From the NCBI RefSeq assembly GCF_963662255.1, contig NC_085049.1:20120142-20184141 (forward strand): a stretch of DNA of 64,000 bases, read 5' to 3'. Shown here in pieces: positions 54,701 through 64,000 of this stretch. The DNA is from Cinclus cinclus. Taxonomy: Eukaryota; Chordata; Aves; Passeriformes; Cinclidae. Made by a program: the position numbers and the translations under genes. The stretch's first letter is position 1. Each line of letters starts with the position of its first letter. Below the pieces are notes generated by a model. It had not been told where the DNA came from and made no database searches. It was given only the letters and a program-made list of their open reading frames with translations.

Positions 54701-57700
54701 CTAAAATCCAGGTTGCCCCACTCACTCAAATGCAAGTATTTGCATCTTGATTAATTTTTAGTTCCATTCCCAATAAGCTCCCATTATCTTCAGCCTGGTC
54801 TAAAACCACTGTCAAAACAAACATAGTTTATTTTCCTCCCACAGGGAAGATTTATTTCTTCTCTTTCCCCTCTGATGGGGCTACACAAAAAAGAAGTTAC
54901 TCTTCATTGTAGAAAGCCCAGGCAAGATGACCCACAATCAGTGAATCCCATGTTCACACATAACACAGCCCTCTCTTTAGCATATCCCTGGAATATTAGC
55001 CTGTGAACCTACAGGATGGTGTGAAATGCAGGGCAAAACCCAAGGAGCTGCTCCAGCCCACATTTTCAATCCCACTGCTTGGGATGGAGCAGACCAGGGA
55101 AGAAACCCTAATCTGATCCAAACCAATAGCAAAATTGAGCAGACTTCAGCAAGGCCAGAACTGCAACAAGCCACTCAAAACAAACCCTGGTCTCTCAGTT
55201 TACAATGCAGCACAACCCAGGAGTCACTCAGCAGTGTGTTCACATGTGTTCAAATTGCACACACTCCATCGGGCATCTCCCAGGTGCTGTGTACCTGCCA
55301 GGATTTGCTATTTCAGTTGTTAGTCATGGACAGCTAACTTTAGTGTAAAGGCGTCATGCAGCTAATAGAACTCCTGGGCAGTTCTTAAGAGAGTAAAATA
55401 ATTTAATTTAGTTTTTCTTTCGGCTTTTCTTGATGCTACAGAAATGGAAGTTTTGCTGAGGAGGATGTCTGAGTGGGAATCTGCGAGCTCTGGTTTTTCT
55501 GGATGTTGGCACAAGGCAGTCAGGTGGGAGTTTTTTATTAAAAGTCTTATTAATGTTTTGAACACTGTTCAAAGGTGTTGGTTTTGCATGGCATGATTTT
55601 TTGGTGAGTGGGGAAGAAGCCAGCTGTGGAAATGATTTTTGTTTTGGAAGCTGCTAGAAACTTCCTCCATGCCTGGCAAAGCCAGTTGCAGGCTGGCTCT
55701 GAAAATAGACATGCTGCTAGGCCAATTAACATAGTGAGTAACACCTCTGTGATGACATAGTTAAGAAAGAAAAAGCATGCACAATTCCTCTGTTTTTCTT
55801 TTGTAGGGTGGGAAGGTATCTGCCAGGGCCATCCTGGCACCGGGAGCCGCCATGCAGCCAGGACCTTGGATGGCCACACCATCTCAGCACGGCTCGTGGT
55901 GAATTCTGCTCATTCAGCCGCTTTCAGGCAGAACAGAATTTTCCTTTTAGGCACCCCACGTGAAGAGAGGTGTTGAATAGAGGCACCCATGCAACAGATG
56001 GCCAGCGAGTCCAATGTGAGGAGCCCAGATAGAATCAAACTTTCAGTGCTGCAAAACCCTGTAAGACCTTTTCAGCTCGTAGAACTTGGAAAGAAACTAA
56101 CCCATGGACACCAATTTTCTCCCAAGTCAGAGAAAAGGAAAAGGTGAGGACACGTGATGAGAACAACATGATGACACATGTGGGTCAGTGAAAAGAGGGA
56201 GGGGGAGGAGGTGCTCCAAGTGTTAGAGCTGAGATTCTTCTGCAAGCCGTGGTGGGCGACTATAATACAACAAACTGTGTCCCTTTAATTCATGACGTGC
56301 ATGGGGGATGTAGAGGTCCACCCACAGCCCACAAGAAAAGGTGCTCATGCTTGAGGGAGTAGATGCTGAAAAGATGCAATTCAGTGGGAAACACAGAGAG
56401 AGAACATAGAGAAAGAGGATCTTTGCTTCCAAACTAGAACAACTCATCCTTAAAAGCAACACACCATGAACTAAAATGACCCATGCCATTTAGTTCAGGA
56501 AAACTACTTTGCCCGTGGACTCGGGATACAGCAGGTCAGGCAGGAAAATTAGAACCACACTGGAAAACTTCAGAGAACTGTCTCTCATAGGAAGGAGCCC
56601 ATGACATAACAGAAGAGACTTCTCTCCCTAAGCAAGTGGAAGATTTTTAGAAGTGACAAACTCACTAAAAACCCCATGTTTTGTCTCCCTGCACTGTCGG
56701 TAGGAGGGAAAGAAGGGCCTGGGGTGGGGGGGAAGGTGTTCTAAAGATTTATTTTAGTTGTCGTTATCCTCTTTTAATTCTGTTAATATTTTTTTCTTTG
56801 TACCATCTCAGTTTTGAGCCTGCTCTGCCCTTGAAGTGTTTTTGCCTAATCCTTATCTGACCTCAAAACCAAGAGCTTTTTGGTTTTTCTTTTCCCCTCC
56901 TCTGCCAACTATAGCAGAGGAGAGTGAGAGAATGGTTTATCGTGGGTGGCGTGGCTTCTATCCAGTGTCAAGACCCAACAAACACAAAACTGTATTTTCA
57001 CAGAAACTTGGCTGACTTTTGCTAATGGACTGTGTATTTTTCTGCCTATATTTTCTGGTTTGGCACTGCCACTATTGAATAAATGATTCATTGTGACTCT
57101 TTTCTATTTGCAAAGGGGAAAAGCTACCATTAAACCAGCAAATAAAAATCAACATTATTCAAAAATTAAGAAGTAGAGGTTGAAGTTGACAAGGATTTCT
57201 GGGTTTTTTTTACCTTCTGCACAATGATTCTGTCCTTGAACATGCAGTTATCTTTGTACCTCCGAGGAAAAAAAGTAATCCTTATTGTTTAGGATTACAA
57301 TGGGAATATAAAAGATAGACGGTGATTATACACACCAGTCAATAACTTACTTTCATTTCCACTCTTTTCAGCTTAACAAGTTAGCTTCCTTCTCTCACAG
57401 ATACTCATCTTTGATTAACTTCCTTCAATTTAAAGTGTCCATGAAGCCTTTAGGCAGGAATGAGAGATGGCCTGTCTGCTTTCCTCCTGTTCATATACTT
57501 CCTTAGGTAAGCTCTGAACTAATCCACACAGCTGGCATTCACTGGACACAAAATCTGGTGTCACATTAAAGACCATGGATATCAGTGTTTTGTACTGTCC
57601 ATCACTTTAAGAGCTGCTCCTGTTTCTAGACAGCAATAACAACACATTATGATGATTTGACCAGCCCCGACTCGTTTAGTAGCCAAAATCAAAAAAGAAA

Positions 57701-60700
57701 GACAAAAACAATAATAGAAGTAAGAACAAAAGTAATTTCCATCTGCTGACAGCCTAAGCAAGATGGAAGCACACAAAATGCAGAGACACCAGGAGATGAA
57801 AATGAAGGGTCAGACAGCAGCATAACTAGTTCCTCCAAGCCTTTACTGAGCTCATGCAAACAAAGAAAGCCAATTTCTGTCCACCTGTTATACACCCAGA
57901 GTTCCAATCCAAGCTTGTACAACTGGCCTTGAGGCTCAGAGACACAGTATAGTCCAGATCTAGGCCAGACATAGATTGGACGTCACAACTTTCACATGGA
58001 TAAAAATGGCACCAGTGGAGAGAGGGGAAATTTCTTACCCTCTCATTTGCTGCTACTCTGCGAAGCAGCATTTGACATGGAGTAACATAAAAGTTTCAAC
58101 CACTAAAAAGGTACCATGTCAGATGTAAAAATGGCTTGAATGTTTTCTGAGGTTTTCATGGATACTTTTGAATTCTATGTGCAGACTATCATGGAGAGTT
58201 GACTTCTATAGAGGTCCTTTTCAAAGTTCTTACCACACTGATCAGATCTGAAGGTCTCAAACGACAGTAACAGGTTTGGGTTAGGGTTGCTTCTCCTTCC
58301 TCACCACTCTGGATCAATTCTCTTGTTAAGAAGTGAAAACTGACACTGATAGAAAGGCGGAGGAAACAGAGGTCCTTTGGAAAAGGTGTTTCTGAGCATA
58401 GCCCTCCTTGATCTACCCTACACATTCATCCTCGACCTTACTGCAGAAGACTGGATTTCTTGTCACTGCCACACTCCGTCATGCTACCATCCACAAGAAA
58501 TGTTCTTATTGCACCACCTTAGTCACACCTTCACCTGTCTTGGCTGCACAGCAGCAGTGTAAAATACATACTTTGAAGGTGCTACAGCAAGCCACGGCCT
58601 CTCTCAGCAGCACAGGGAACCTACCAAACCCTCCACTAGTGTGGAACTGAGATACCCACAGACTTTTCAATAAAGTACTGTGTTTCCATCCCAATCTTCA
58701 AAGCTCTCCCTGTAAAGACTTAGTATGAAAGACCAGGCTGGCCACACATGCCTGGTACAGGGAGTCCCTACAACAAGGCTGAGGCAGCTGTCTCAAACTT
58801 CTCTAAGAATTACGAGTACACGCATCAATTTCTACACTAAATGTTTTCTGTAGGGACATGCATGTAGCATGAACATTAAAAATAAGCAAATTGATCAAAA
58901 GAAACCCTAAGCAGAACTCTCATATACAGCAGAACTGTATATGCTTCTTCCAAAAGGAAAAGAGAAGAAATAGCTTACATCAGATATTCATTTAAAATCT
59001 TCCTGTTGAAGAACAGAAAATAACATTTCACATGTACCTTCAGGTGGCTACAATGCGACTTATATTTGCCTGTAAACCAGTTCAAAATAGACAGAATAGT
59101 TGTTCTGCAGCTGGAAGCTGGAACTCAACCTGACAGAATGCCACACCCTCCTTAGAGCAGATGGTGCCATAAAGAAGTGGAATAGCTCAGGAGTACCACA
59201 GTGTTTAAGCAGAGGACCTCTAGGATTTTCTTCTTAGAGTGCTGTGGAGAGTCTGCAGTTTCAAAGCATCTCACTCAGCTGGAAACCTCAAAGATCACAG
59301 TAAGAAGAGAAAGACTATCTGGAATTAGCTTCTGAAACATCATTTATTTGATGAAAGCAAAAATAACTTCATATTCTAGGAAAATTTTTAAAAAAGAACA
59401 AATATGTGCCAAAGAAGCTTGTTTTGGCAAATAATGAATGCCTAAAAAATATTGTTTGCATTGCGCAAAGAACTTGTAAGTAATGTTTGTTTGCTCACCA
59501 CTTAATTAGCGGCTCTAAGTGATGGGATTCTGCTGCCATCTGTGATTGTGCAAATTTTGAAACTTTGTTCCCCAGATGCAAAAGCTCCCAGGGGGTCATA
59601 TGATAAAGCTAATATGATAAATTCATCTAATAAAATATGATAAATTCAAATGAACAAAACAAATGACAAGTATCTGTACAAATGTGGAAATTGAGGGACC
59701 TGTATGCATTATTTTATATAACTCTTGTTAAATGCCTCAGTTTATCTGTGTGGTATGTTTTTGCTTGACTGCATAGGGGTAAATCAAAAGAGGCTGTCAA
59801 GATGAGGAGCACAAAAGTGTCAAATATATCAAACTCCTTTAGACATGATGAGGACCCTCAAAATGAAGGAGTCCTCTCTTTCTGTCCACCAGCCTGGCAA
59901 TATTTATGCCTACCTGTAAATCCAAAGAGAATCTGAAATCCCAAAGAAATAATGAGATTGGCCAAAAGAAGAAATGCCAGGGAACAGTTGGTGTGCTGCC
60001 TGGAATGCAGACACTGGCTTGGATTTTTCTCAGTTATCTACATGCACCTGAGACAGAAGTGCAATCTGTCCACCTTAGAGGAAAGCCACTCCCAGAGGAT
60101 TCATATATAAGCAGGCTCCTAAAATGGCAGGAATCCCAAAAGGGCTCCACCCAGGCCTTCCACTCCCCCACAGACCTGCAGAGAAACAGCATATGCAGCC
60201 CAAAAGATTAGGTGCACTTGCACAAGCTACACCTGGACTCACCTGCTTGACTAAATGGACACAGCTGGCAGAGCACAGAAGCCTTTGCTGCTCTGCTTTC
60301 ATCACTGCAGGGCTCTACACACTTCACTGTCACAACTAGACTTGGCAGAGATGGAGACTGGGGAAGTTACCATCCCTTCCAGAACAAGACTGAACCATAG
60401 ATAACATCCAAGTCCAGACACCTCACTGCTGCAATTCCCTGTGAAATACTCCGAATTCTTGGTAGAGGAGTGATGAATATGGTTCTGCTGTCCGAGTAAT
60501 TTGCTGCTACATGGGCAAACAAAGTAAAGGTTTTAGCAGATGCCAAACCCAGCTGCACTCAACTTGTTGATATGCTTGGGAGAAGGGAATTTGCATGTCC
60601 AAGTGTCAGTCCTAGAATTGCAGGACTGTGCCAGTAACTCAGAGCAAGGTAAGGGACCTGTCACCCACGGGGACAAAAGGAGGTTAGTGGCCAGCCTGGT

Positions 60701-63003
60701 CCATGACCAAGTCTGGTGAAAAAAAGATGAGGACATGGCCCGTGACAGGATTTAATTCTGCATGATTTCCAGCTCCTACTGGAAGATAATATACATCTCT
60801 TAATTTCCAAAATAATTGTTAATTAGGTGCTTGTTTTCATAGCACTAGAAGGAAGATTTTTTTTTTACCATAACACCTGCATGGTATCACAGGGCCTTGC
60901 TTCCTGGAATTTTTATATTTCCATCTGAAGCTTCCAGTTTTCCTGGACCAGAGATGACTATGCACTCACCCTACAGCTCTTACAAAGGACAGCCTTCACA
61001 CTGACACAGACTTAGTGCTGCAGACTTAGAGAGGCCTCCCAGGTCACCTGCATCCAGCTGTACCTGGGGAATGACAGCTTTGCACCTCTCTGGTCCATGA
61101 CTATATTAAATCTATTTTCAAGACATCTTACTAGTTAATTAGAAACCAAACTTTCCACTTGTAGATGAAAACCTGGTATCTCTGAAGACACTGAGCACAA
61201 AGGAGGGATGTTTGATGAAGGTAGCTCCCCACTAGGAAACTATATGGAAATTTTAAACTTCTCTGTGAGCTTGGAGGGGGAGAGGAACATATGGACCATG
61301 AAGAAAGATGAAGGAGGACTGGCATGTAAATGGGACAGGCTGCTGCTGAAGAAGCTGGCCCATTGTGGGCCTGTGAAAAAGTCAGAAAAACTCAGGGCAT
61401 TACACACACCCTGATAACATGATCTTACATACCACTGCCTACTTCATTTTTAGTTATTCAGAAATTAGATTGCTAGGTAGTTATTGCCCATTCTATCTAT
61501 ACGAAATATTCACAAAATAGGAAAGTTAGTGAACTCAGGCTCAGGGAAGCCAAGAAAGTGGTGGTAGTTCATTAGTATTAAGTATAATTGCATAAACAGG
61601 TCTGAAATGGAAGCTGTACCAGGAAGGGAGTGAAACAAAGTGGAATACAAACAAAAATATTGCCATGAACTAAACAGCAAGACAGAAAGGATGTCTTCTT
61701 TCCAAAAAGCTGAGGAAAACAGCTTCCTCCACTTTTTTCAATTCTTCAAAATTGAATTCTAGCATTGAATTAAATTTTTTCTATTTAACAAAAGCATAGG
61801 GCATTGGTACTTCTCTAAGTGCAGCATTTACAATGTCATCACCATTGCTGAAGCACAACCTAAATGATAATTTAGGCCCTGTTAGAGGTCTTTCAGGTTC
61901 TCTTGAATATCATCATCTATATTCAGGAAAAATCTGCTAATTTTTGACACCCCAAAATGGCAGAAATCAAAATGTTATAATGTTGTAAGGATAACTGAAA
62001 ATCAAAGTCTTGAATTTGATAAGAAAACTATAACCTCACTTTATGTTCATAACTCTGCCTTCCACAAAATGTAAATTAAAGAGACAATTTAAGAACTTTG
62101 TGTTGGAAATACTTCTTCCTCCAAGTAAATTTAGCTCACAGATCCTACTAGATTCTGCCACTAAAAAGATTAGAAAAAATAAAGAAATAATAGAAAGAAT
62201 ACATATTATCAACTTCAGCACTTTTGCAGTGTTCATATATGAGAAATAGAGCTCTAAGGAACAAATATATTCATACTTAATAATCATTAATATGAAGAGC
62301 AAATCATCGAATTGCAGCAAAACACCTGTTGAAAATGGCATCCAAAAATTTTGAGAAAGAGGGTTGAAATGGGGAATAAAGTGCATAGTTAGAGAAACAG
62401 TGATGGGTGCTCAGAAAAGAAGACAGTCTGAAACACTTTAAAAACCAGTGAGTGCAACTCTCCTTTCACTCTTACCCAGAGAATCTTTCCTTGGTCTGGC
62501 ACCGGGGTTAGCTGGGCCAAAACTTTGTATTGGGGGTGGACAAGGCAAATAAGTCAGTGAAACAGAACATGGGGTTAAGTCTTGAACAGGAAGGTTAAGT
62601 TAACACTTCCACCAGTTCTTTCAATTATAGAATTTCAGATTTTCACTTCTGTGATTTGTGATTCAACTTTAAAGCATAAATTTACATTCCACCATATGTA
62701 TTTTGTTCTTCCACAATGAATCTACATAACATTTTATAGCTTTTCATTGTGCTATGAGTACACTCCCAGAAGAATTTTTTTCTTCATGGACTGAAGAAAA
62801 ACACAACTCTGCAAAATCAGTGTGCTTATGCACCCCGGCCTGGGCACTGGACAGGAGCAGAGAATATTTACATAATGACACAATCCTATTTTTGAAACTG
62901 TATTTTGTACCTGAGGTAGCACTGCTGGTCCTTGTCCTGCCAACCTCTGCAAGGAGCTGACCTGAGGAACCTTAATGGGCACTGCAGTGATCGTTCCCAA
63001 AGT
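24538..63003 (-). CDS. PHF21B: PHF21B, PHD finger protein 21B (11 coding exons, 5' end missing)
   Basis: Spliced gene read right to left: 62911-63003, 50393-50743, 47897-48019, 43024-43075, 37009-37085, 34221-34275, 30474-30496, 28976-29134, 28214-28289, 26991-27094, 24538-24762. The joined frame is 1338 bp (445 residues plus stop) with no internal stop, and it follows remembered human PHF21B collinearly from about residue 41 to the C terminus. Family knowledge: PHF21B is the paralogue of PHF21A/BHC80, a nuclear chromatin reader of the LSD1-CoREST complex whose PHD finger binds histone H3 tails unmethylated at K4. That role for this copy is inferred. Layout: low-complexity N-terminal half, basic segment, PHD finger, coiled coil. 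The length matches the shorter human isoform (about 489 residues), not the 531-residue one, because a proline-rich cassette is absent. The initiator exon must lie beyond 64000. Confidence 0.95.
24763..26990 (-). other. PHF21B: PHF21B last intron (2228 bp)
   Basis: GT-AG intron before the final exon. No repeat family or hidden exon recognised. Confidence 0.85.
26991..27094 (-). CDS. PHF21B: PHF21B coiled-coil exon
   Basis: This 104-bp exon completes a Val codon and then reads [34 protein letters not shown]. The strongly charged heptad-like pattern (LL, L, L, LL spacing) predicts a coiled coil, as in PHF21A, where this region follows the PHD finger. Acceptor TTCCACAG, donor AAG/GTAGG. Confidence 0.94.
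27095..28213 (-). other. PHF21B: PHF21B intron (1119 bp) with CR1
   Basis: GT-AG intron carrying the sense-strand (antisense to the gene) CR1 piece at 27265-27460. Confidence 0.85.
27265..27460 (+). mobile_element. CR1 LINE 3' fragment in PHF21B intron
   Basis: Sense-orientation CR1: CATCCCTGGAGGTGTCCATG, then TTGGACTCAGTGAACCTGGA, then TTTTCCAACCTAAATGGTTC, ending at GGAATTCTGTG, the family's 3' terminus. It sits about 170 bp upstream of the exon at 26991-27094 in gene direction. Confidence 0.8.
28214..28289 (-). CDS. PHF21B: PHF21B post-PHD exon ([13 protein letters not shown])
   Basis: This 76-bp exon encodes [20 protein letters not shown] then VTHKT plus one base. It matches the conserved segment that follows the PHD finger in both PHF21 paralogues. 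Acceptor GGCTTATAG, donor ACAG/GTAGG. It starts the linker into the C-terminal coiled coil. Confidence 0.95.
28290..28975 (-). other. PHF21B: PHF21B intron (686 bp)
   Basis: The shortest intron of the gene here. No element recognised. Confidence 0.85.
28976..29134 (-). CDS. PHF21B: PHF21B PHD zinc-finger exon
   Basis: This 53-residue exon holds the complete PHD finger. Counting within the exon, the C4HC3 zinc ligands are C9 and C12, C21 and C24, H29 and C32, and C47 and C50. The hallmark [20 protein letters not shown] is close to both PHF21B and PHF21A. In PHF21A this fold reads the H3 tail with unmethylated K4; the same role here is inferred. Residue 14 is Cys where I recall Arg in human (KCG against KRG), giving one extra cysteine between ligands. 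Acceptor CTCTTGCAG, donor AAG/GTAAG, phase 0 at both ends. Confidence 0.97.
29135..30473 (-). other. PHF21B: PHF21B intron (1339 bp) before the PHD exon
   Basis: GT-AG intron between the microexon and the PHD exon. Contains only AT-rich patches. Confidence 0.85.
30474..30496 (-). CDS. PHF21B: PHF21B 23-bp microexon
   Basis: This 23-base exon supplies the last two bases of an Ala codon and then NEDPFWK, linking the RKRLASN exon to the PHD-finger exon. Human reads ANEDPCWK here. The acceptor ends ATGCTAG and the donor is AAG/GTATG. The phase fits both neighbours exactly: 55 plus 23 bp equals 26 codons. The Cys-to-Phe difference from human is one base and does not involve a PHD zinc ligand. Confidence 0.9.
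31221..31460 (-). mobile_element. CR1 LINE 3' fragment in PHF21B intron
   Basis: The plus strand begins ATAGAATCACAGAATATCCT and continues with the subfamily signature ACCATCGAGTCCAGCTCCTG and GAGAGCATTGTCCAAACATT. The 5' limit near 31460 is approximate. Confidence 0.85.
33712..33775 (-). mobile_element. Possible very old CR1 3' remnant
   Basis: The stretch with GACTGGAAGGCATCTTCAAC followed by CATCATCAGGTCTAA has the layout of a decayed CR1 3' end in antisense. The match is weak. Confidence 0.25.
34221..34275 (-). CDS. PHF21B: PHF21B short exon ([15 protein letters not shown])
   Basis: This 55-bp exon encodes [18 protein letters not shown] plus one base. Human has LTAR where this has LSTR; otherwise the match is complete. 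Acceptor CTCTTGTAG, donor AGAG/GTAAG. The split codon is completed by the 23-bp microexon at 30474-30496. Confidence 0.94.
34276..37008 (-). other. PHF21B: PHF21B intron (2733 bp)
   Basis: No repeat family or extra exon recognised. Confidence 0.85.
37009..37085 (-). CDS. PHF21B: PHF21B basic-region exon
   Basis: This 77-bp exon encodes [20 protein letters not shown] followed by GLLETE; the first E codon is split with the upstream exon. The dense Lys/Arg stretch KRQERKRR is shared with PHF21A and is a plausible nuclear-localisation or DNA-contact segment (inference). Acceptor GGTTACAG, donor GAG/GTACT. Confidence 0.95.
42081..42114 (+). repeat. Two tandem copies of a 17-bp unit
   Basis: CTAGAGGCTCTCAAACA occurs twice head to tail without mismatch, in a PHF21B intron. 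Confidence 0.9.
42760..42962 (+). mobile_element. CR1 LINE fragment beside a PHF21B exon
   Basis: Sense-orientation CR1 with the diagnostic ACAGGACAAGAGGCAACGTG, CTGAACATGAGGAAGAACTT and GAATCTCCTTCTCTGGAGAG. It lacks the terminal ATTCTGTG repeats. It ends about 60 bp from the donor of the exon at 43024-43075. Confidence 0.8.
43024..43075 (-). CDS. PHF21B: PHF21B short exon ([10 protein letters not shown])
   Basis: This 52-bp exon encodes [17 protein letters not shown] plus the first base of the next codon. All 17 residues match human PHF21B as I remember it, and the motif is also close to PHF21A. Acceptor TTCCTTAG, donor GAAG/GTAAG. The exon is too short to stand out as an open frame and was found by homology. 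A CR1 fragment ends about 60 bp beyond its donor. Confidence 0.95.
43076..47896 (-). other. PHF21B: PHF21B intron (4821 bp)
   Basis: AT-rich intron. No repeat family recognised. Confidence 0.85.
47897..48019 (-). CDS. PHF21B: PHF21B exon with Gln-rich start and Lys/Glu-rich end
   Basis: This exon encodes 41 residues, starting [11 protein letters not shown] and ending [11 protein letters not shown]. The run of four lysines is shared with human and could be part of a nuclear-localisation signal (inference). It is a little shorter than the human equivalent, lacking a few residues after KKKKE. Acceptor CTTTTAG, donor GAG/GTGAT, phase 0 at both ends. Confidence 0.93.
49723..50081 (+). mobile_element. 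Retroviral LTR with TATA box, next to a PHF21B exon
   Basis: LTR-like features appear in order: a TG start near 49723 (approximate), a TATAAAAG box at about 49910, a T-rich 3' part typical of the R-U5 region, and an end at about TTTCCAGGCATCA. A tRNA primer-binding-site-like stretch beginning TGGCACCCC follows at 50086. The arrangement indicates plus-strand transcription, opposite to PHF21B. It is unrelated to the two ERVL-like LTRs. The exact left border is uncertain. Confidence 0.6.
50082..50240 (+). mobile_element. Retroviral leader remnant (putative primer-binding site onward)
   Basis: Directly after the LTR, an 18-19 base primer-binding-site-like stretch starts at 50086. A C/G-rich segment follows that resembles a retroviral leader. 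No gag frame continues from it and PHF21B intron sequence resumes, so the provirus is truncated. The right limit is approximate. Confidence 0.4.
50393..50743 (-). CDS. PHF21B: PHF21B large N-terminal exon
   Basis: This exon encodes 117 residues, beginning [12 protein letters not shown] and ending [11 protein letters not shown]. It is the largest coding exon here and is rich in Ser, Thr, Pro and Ala. The core [16 protein letters not shown] and the end [13 protein letters not shown] are nearly identical to human, so this disordered-looking region is under constraint. Acceptor TTTTTGTAG, donor AAG/GTGAG, phase 0 at both ends. An endogenous-retrovirus LTR and leader lie within a few hundred bases of the donor (49723-50240). 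Confidence 0.95.
50744..62910 (-). other. PHF21B: PHF21B long intron (12167 bp)
   Basis: Phase-0 intron holding the diverged LTR at 55574-56980. No additional coding exon is convincingly present; one exon-like decoy at about 57213-57259 was rejected. Confidence 0.8.
55574..56980. mobile_element. Diverged LTR related to 854-1623, opposite orientation, in PHF21B intron
   Basis: The left end (TGTTGGTTTTGCATGGCATG) and the following 160 bases match the reverse complement of the right end of the 854-1623 LTR. The right end (CCAGTGTCAAGACCCAACA) matches the reverse complement of its left end. The stretch is about 1.4 kb, longer than the first copy. It lacks a clear target duplication and has a mutated outer base, so it looks older. 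No gag, pol or env reading frame is evident inside. Confidence 0.65.
62911..63003 (-). CDS. PHF21B: PHF21B coding exon (first one in the window)
   Basis: This exon encodes 31 residues, starting TLGTITAVP and ending GPAVLPQ. It matches the human N-terminal stretch that begins ALGTITAVP. The acceptor is a pyrimidine tract ending CAACAG and the donor is CAG/GTAC. Both ends are in phase 0. No zinc-finger or catalytic motif lies here; it belongs to the presumably disordered N-terminal half. It is followed by the longest intron in the window (about 12.2 kb). Confidence 0.93.
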
Positions 63004-64000
63004 CTGTTGGAAGAAAAACATTTGAACACAGCTTAAAACAATTGCAAAGCTTTGGAGATAGAACCTCTCCAGGCCAGCAGTTCCTTTTTCTCTTCCTGGC
63101 TGCCATGGCTGAAGGCTCTCTAGGCCCCAGACTATTTTCAAAAGAGATCTGAAATGCACCACAGTAACATGCATCAGTACAATGATGCATTTCATGGTCG
63201 CCAGAGTCACAAAGAGATATTTGCTGTGCCTCAAGAGATAATAATTGAATTATTAAAATGAATTTGAATTAAACTGAATTAGTTAAAATAACTGTATTAT
63301 TATTAAAATATAAAGCTGCCTATAAATCTACTACAGCACACTATCACACAACATTCAGCTAAGATGACACCCATTTGGGCCAACACAGCATCTATTACTA
63401 CCCATGTTTATTTTTGTTACTCACCCTTTTCTTAGATGTATACCAAATTTATTAAAATATTATTTAAGATAGGATGGAATAAATGGATAGCTTATAAATT
63501 TGTGATTGGGCCATATATGTAAAGAAGACAGCTAACTTTTCCATTCAACATCTTTTATCCCTGATTTCTGTTCATAGAATTATGGAATGGCTTGGATTGG
63601 AAGGGGCCTTAACAATCACTCAGTTTCATCCCCCAGCACGGGCAGGGACACTTTCCACTATCCCAGATTGCTCAAAGCCCCATCCAACCTGGCCTCAGAC
63701 ATTTTCAGGGATGGGAAAGCCACAGCTTCTAACCAAAAGTTCATTCTTTGGTTAACTGGCCAATATTCTTAAGACAAGGCTATGTAACTTTTATTTAGCA
63801 CATGGTTATTGCAGTTGGGATGACACAGCAATATAAGCAAGCAGATGATTGACATTATAACAACAAGAGACACTCAGTCACTGAACACAAAATCTTATCA
63901 GGCTGTTAGAAATAGCTAATATGGAGAAAAATATAGATTCCACCAAATTTATCTAAATTTAACTCTGCTCTAAACCAAAGTTTTTGGATCACAGCCAGCA
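63004..64000 (-). other. PHF21B: PHF21B upstream intron, partial
   Basis: Intron sequence running off the window, with a CR1 fragment at 63571-63735. The exon encoding the first roughly 40 residues is not found here. Confidence 0.7.
63571..63735 (-). mobile_element. CR1 LINE 3' fragment
   Basis: The plus strand starts TTCATAGAATTATGGAATGG and continues CTTGGATTGGAAGGGGCCTT, GGGCAGGGACACTTTCCACT and AAAGCCCCATCCAACCTGGC, a close CR1 match. It is truncated near 63735. Confidence 0.85.

Noticed and set aside
57213..57259. Minus-strand exon-like stretch reading [15 protein letters not shown] between plausible splice sites
   Set aside because: At 46 bp it would break the frame between two phase-0 PHF21B exons, and the sequence has no counterpart in the PHF21B protein I know.
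1..64000. CRISPR arrays, operons, phage genes, rRNA or tRNA genes
   Set aside because: None seen. The repeats are microsatellites or retroelements, and the genes have eukaryotic introns.

Overview
This window reads as avian nuclear DNA, most likely from a songbird. Evidence: vertebrate split genes with GT-AG introns, many truncated chicken-repeat-1 (CR1) LINE pieces, LTRs resembling passerine endogenous retroviruses as I remember them, and generally AT-rich non-coding DNA. There is no bacterial-style gene, CRISPR array, rRNA or recognisable tRNA. Almost all short open frames in the window are chance frames in introns and intergenic DNA.

Right-hand two thirds (about 22.0-63.0 kb, minus strand): most of PHF21B (PHD finger protein 21B). 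I traced 11 consecutive coding exons from 63003 down to the stop at 24538. They total 1338 bp, or 445 codons plus stop. Every join keeps phase, and every intron I checked is GT-AG. The exons encode a serine/threonine/proline-rich N-terminal half, a basic lysine/arginine segment, a C4HC3 PHD zinc finger (28976-29134), and a C-terminal coiled coil ending in a Thr run. The first roughly 40 residues, the 5'UTR and the promoter lie beyond 64000. The 3'UTR probably extends from 24537 to somewhere between about 23.6 and 22.0 kb.

Left-hand part (1 to about 22 kb, plus strand): two RhoGAP-domain exons of ARHGAP8, at 5527-5604 and 6231-6354. They face PHF21B tail to tail, as I recall for human 22q13. 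The first is intact and keeps the arginine-finger region. The second carries a net 5-bp deletion, so its two halves are each well conserved but lie in different frames. I could not recognise the last ARHGAP8 exons between 6355 and 22 kb. The gene may therefore be freshly inactivated in this lineage, or the sequence may contain an error.

Interspersed elements: a solo LTR with a perfect 5-bp target duplication (854-1623); a diverged relative in the opposite orientation (about 55.57-56.98 kb); a third, unrelated LTR with a putative primer-binding site (about 49.72-50.08 kb) close to a PHF21B exon; at least seven CR1 fragments; and long perfect AAAAG and GAT microsatellites. I found nothing that looks like a wholly new system. 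The most notable points are the ARHGAP8 frameshift, the 23-bp PHF21B microexon, and the LTR next to a coding exon.
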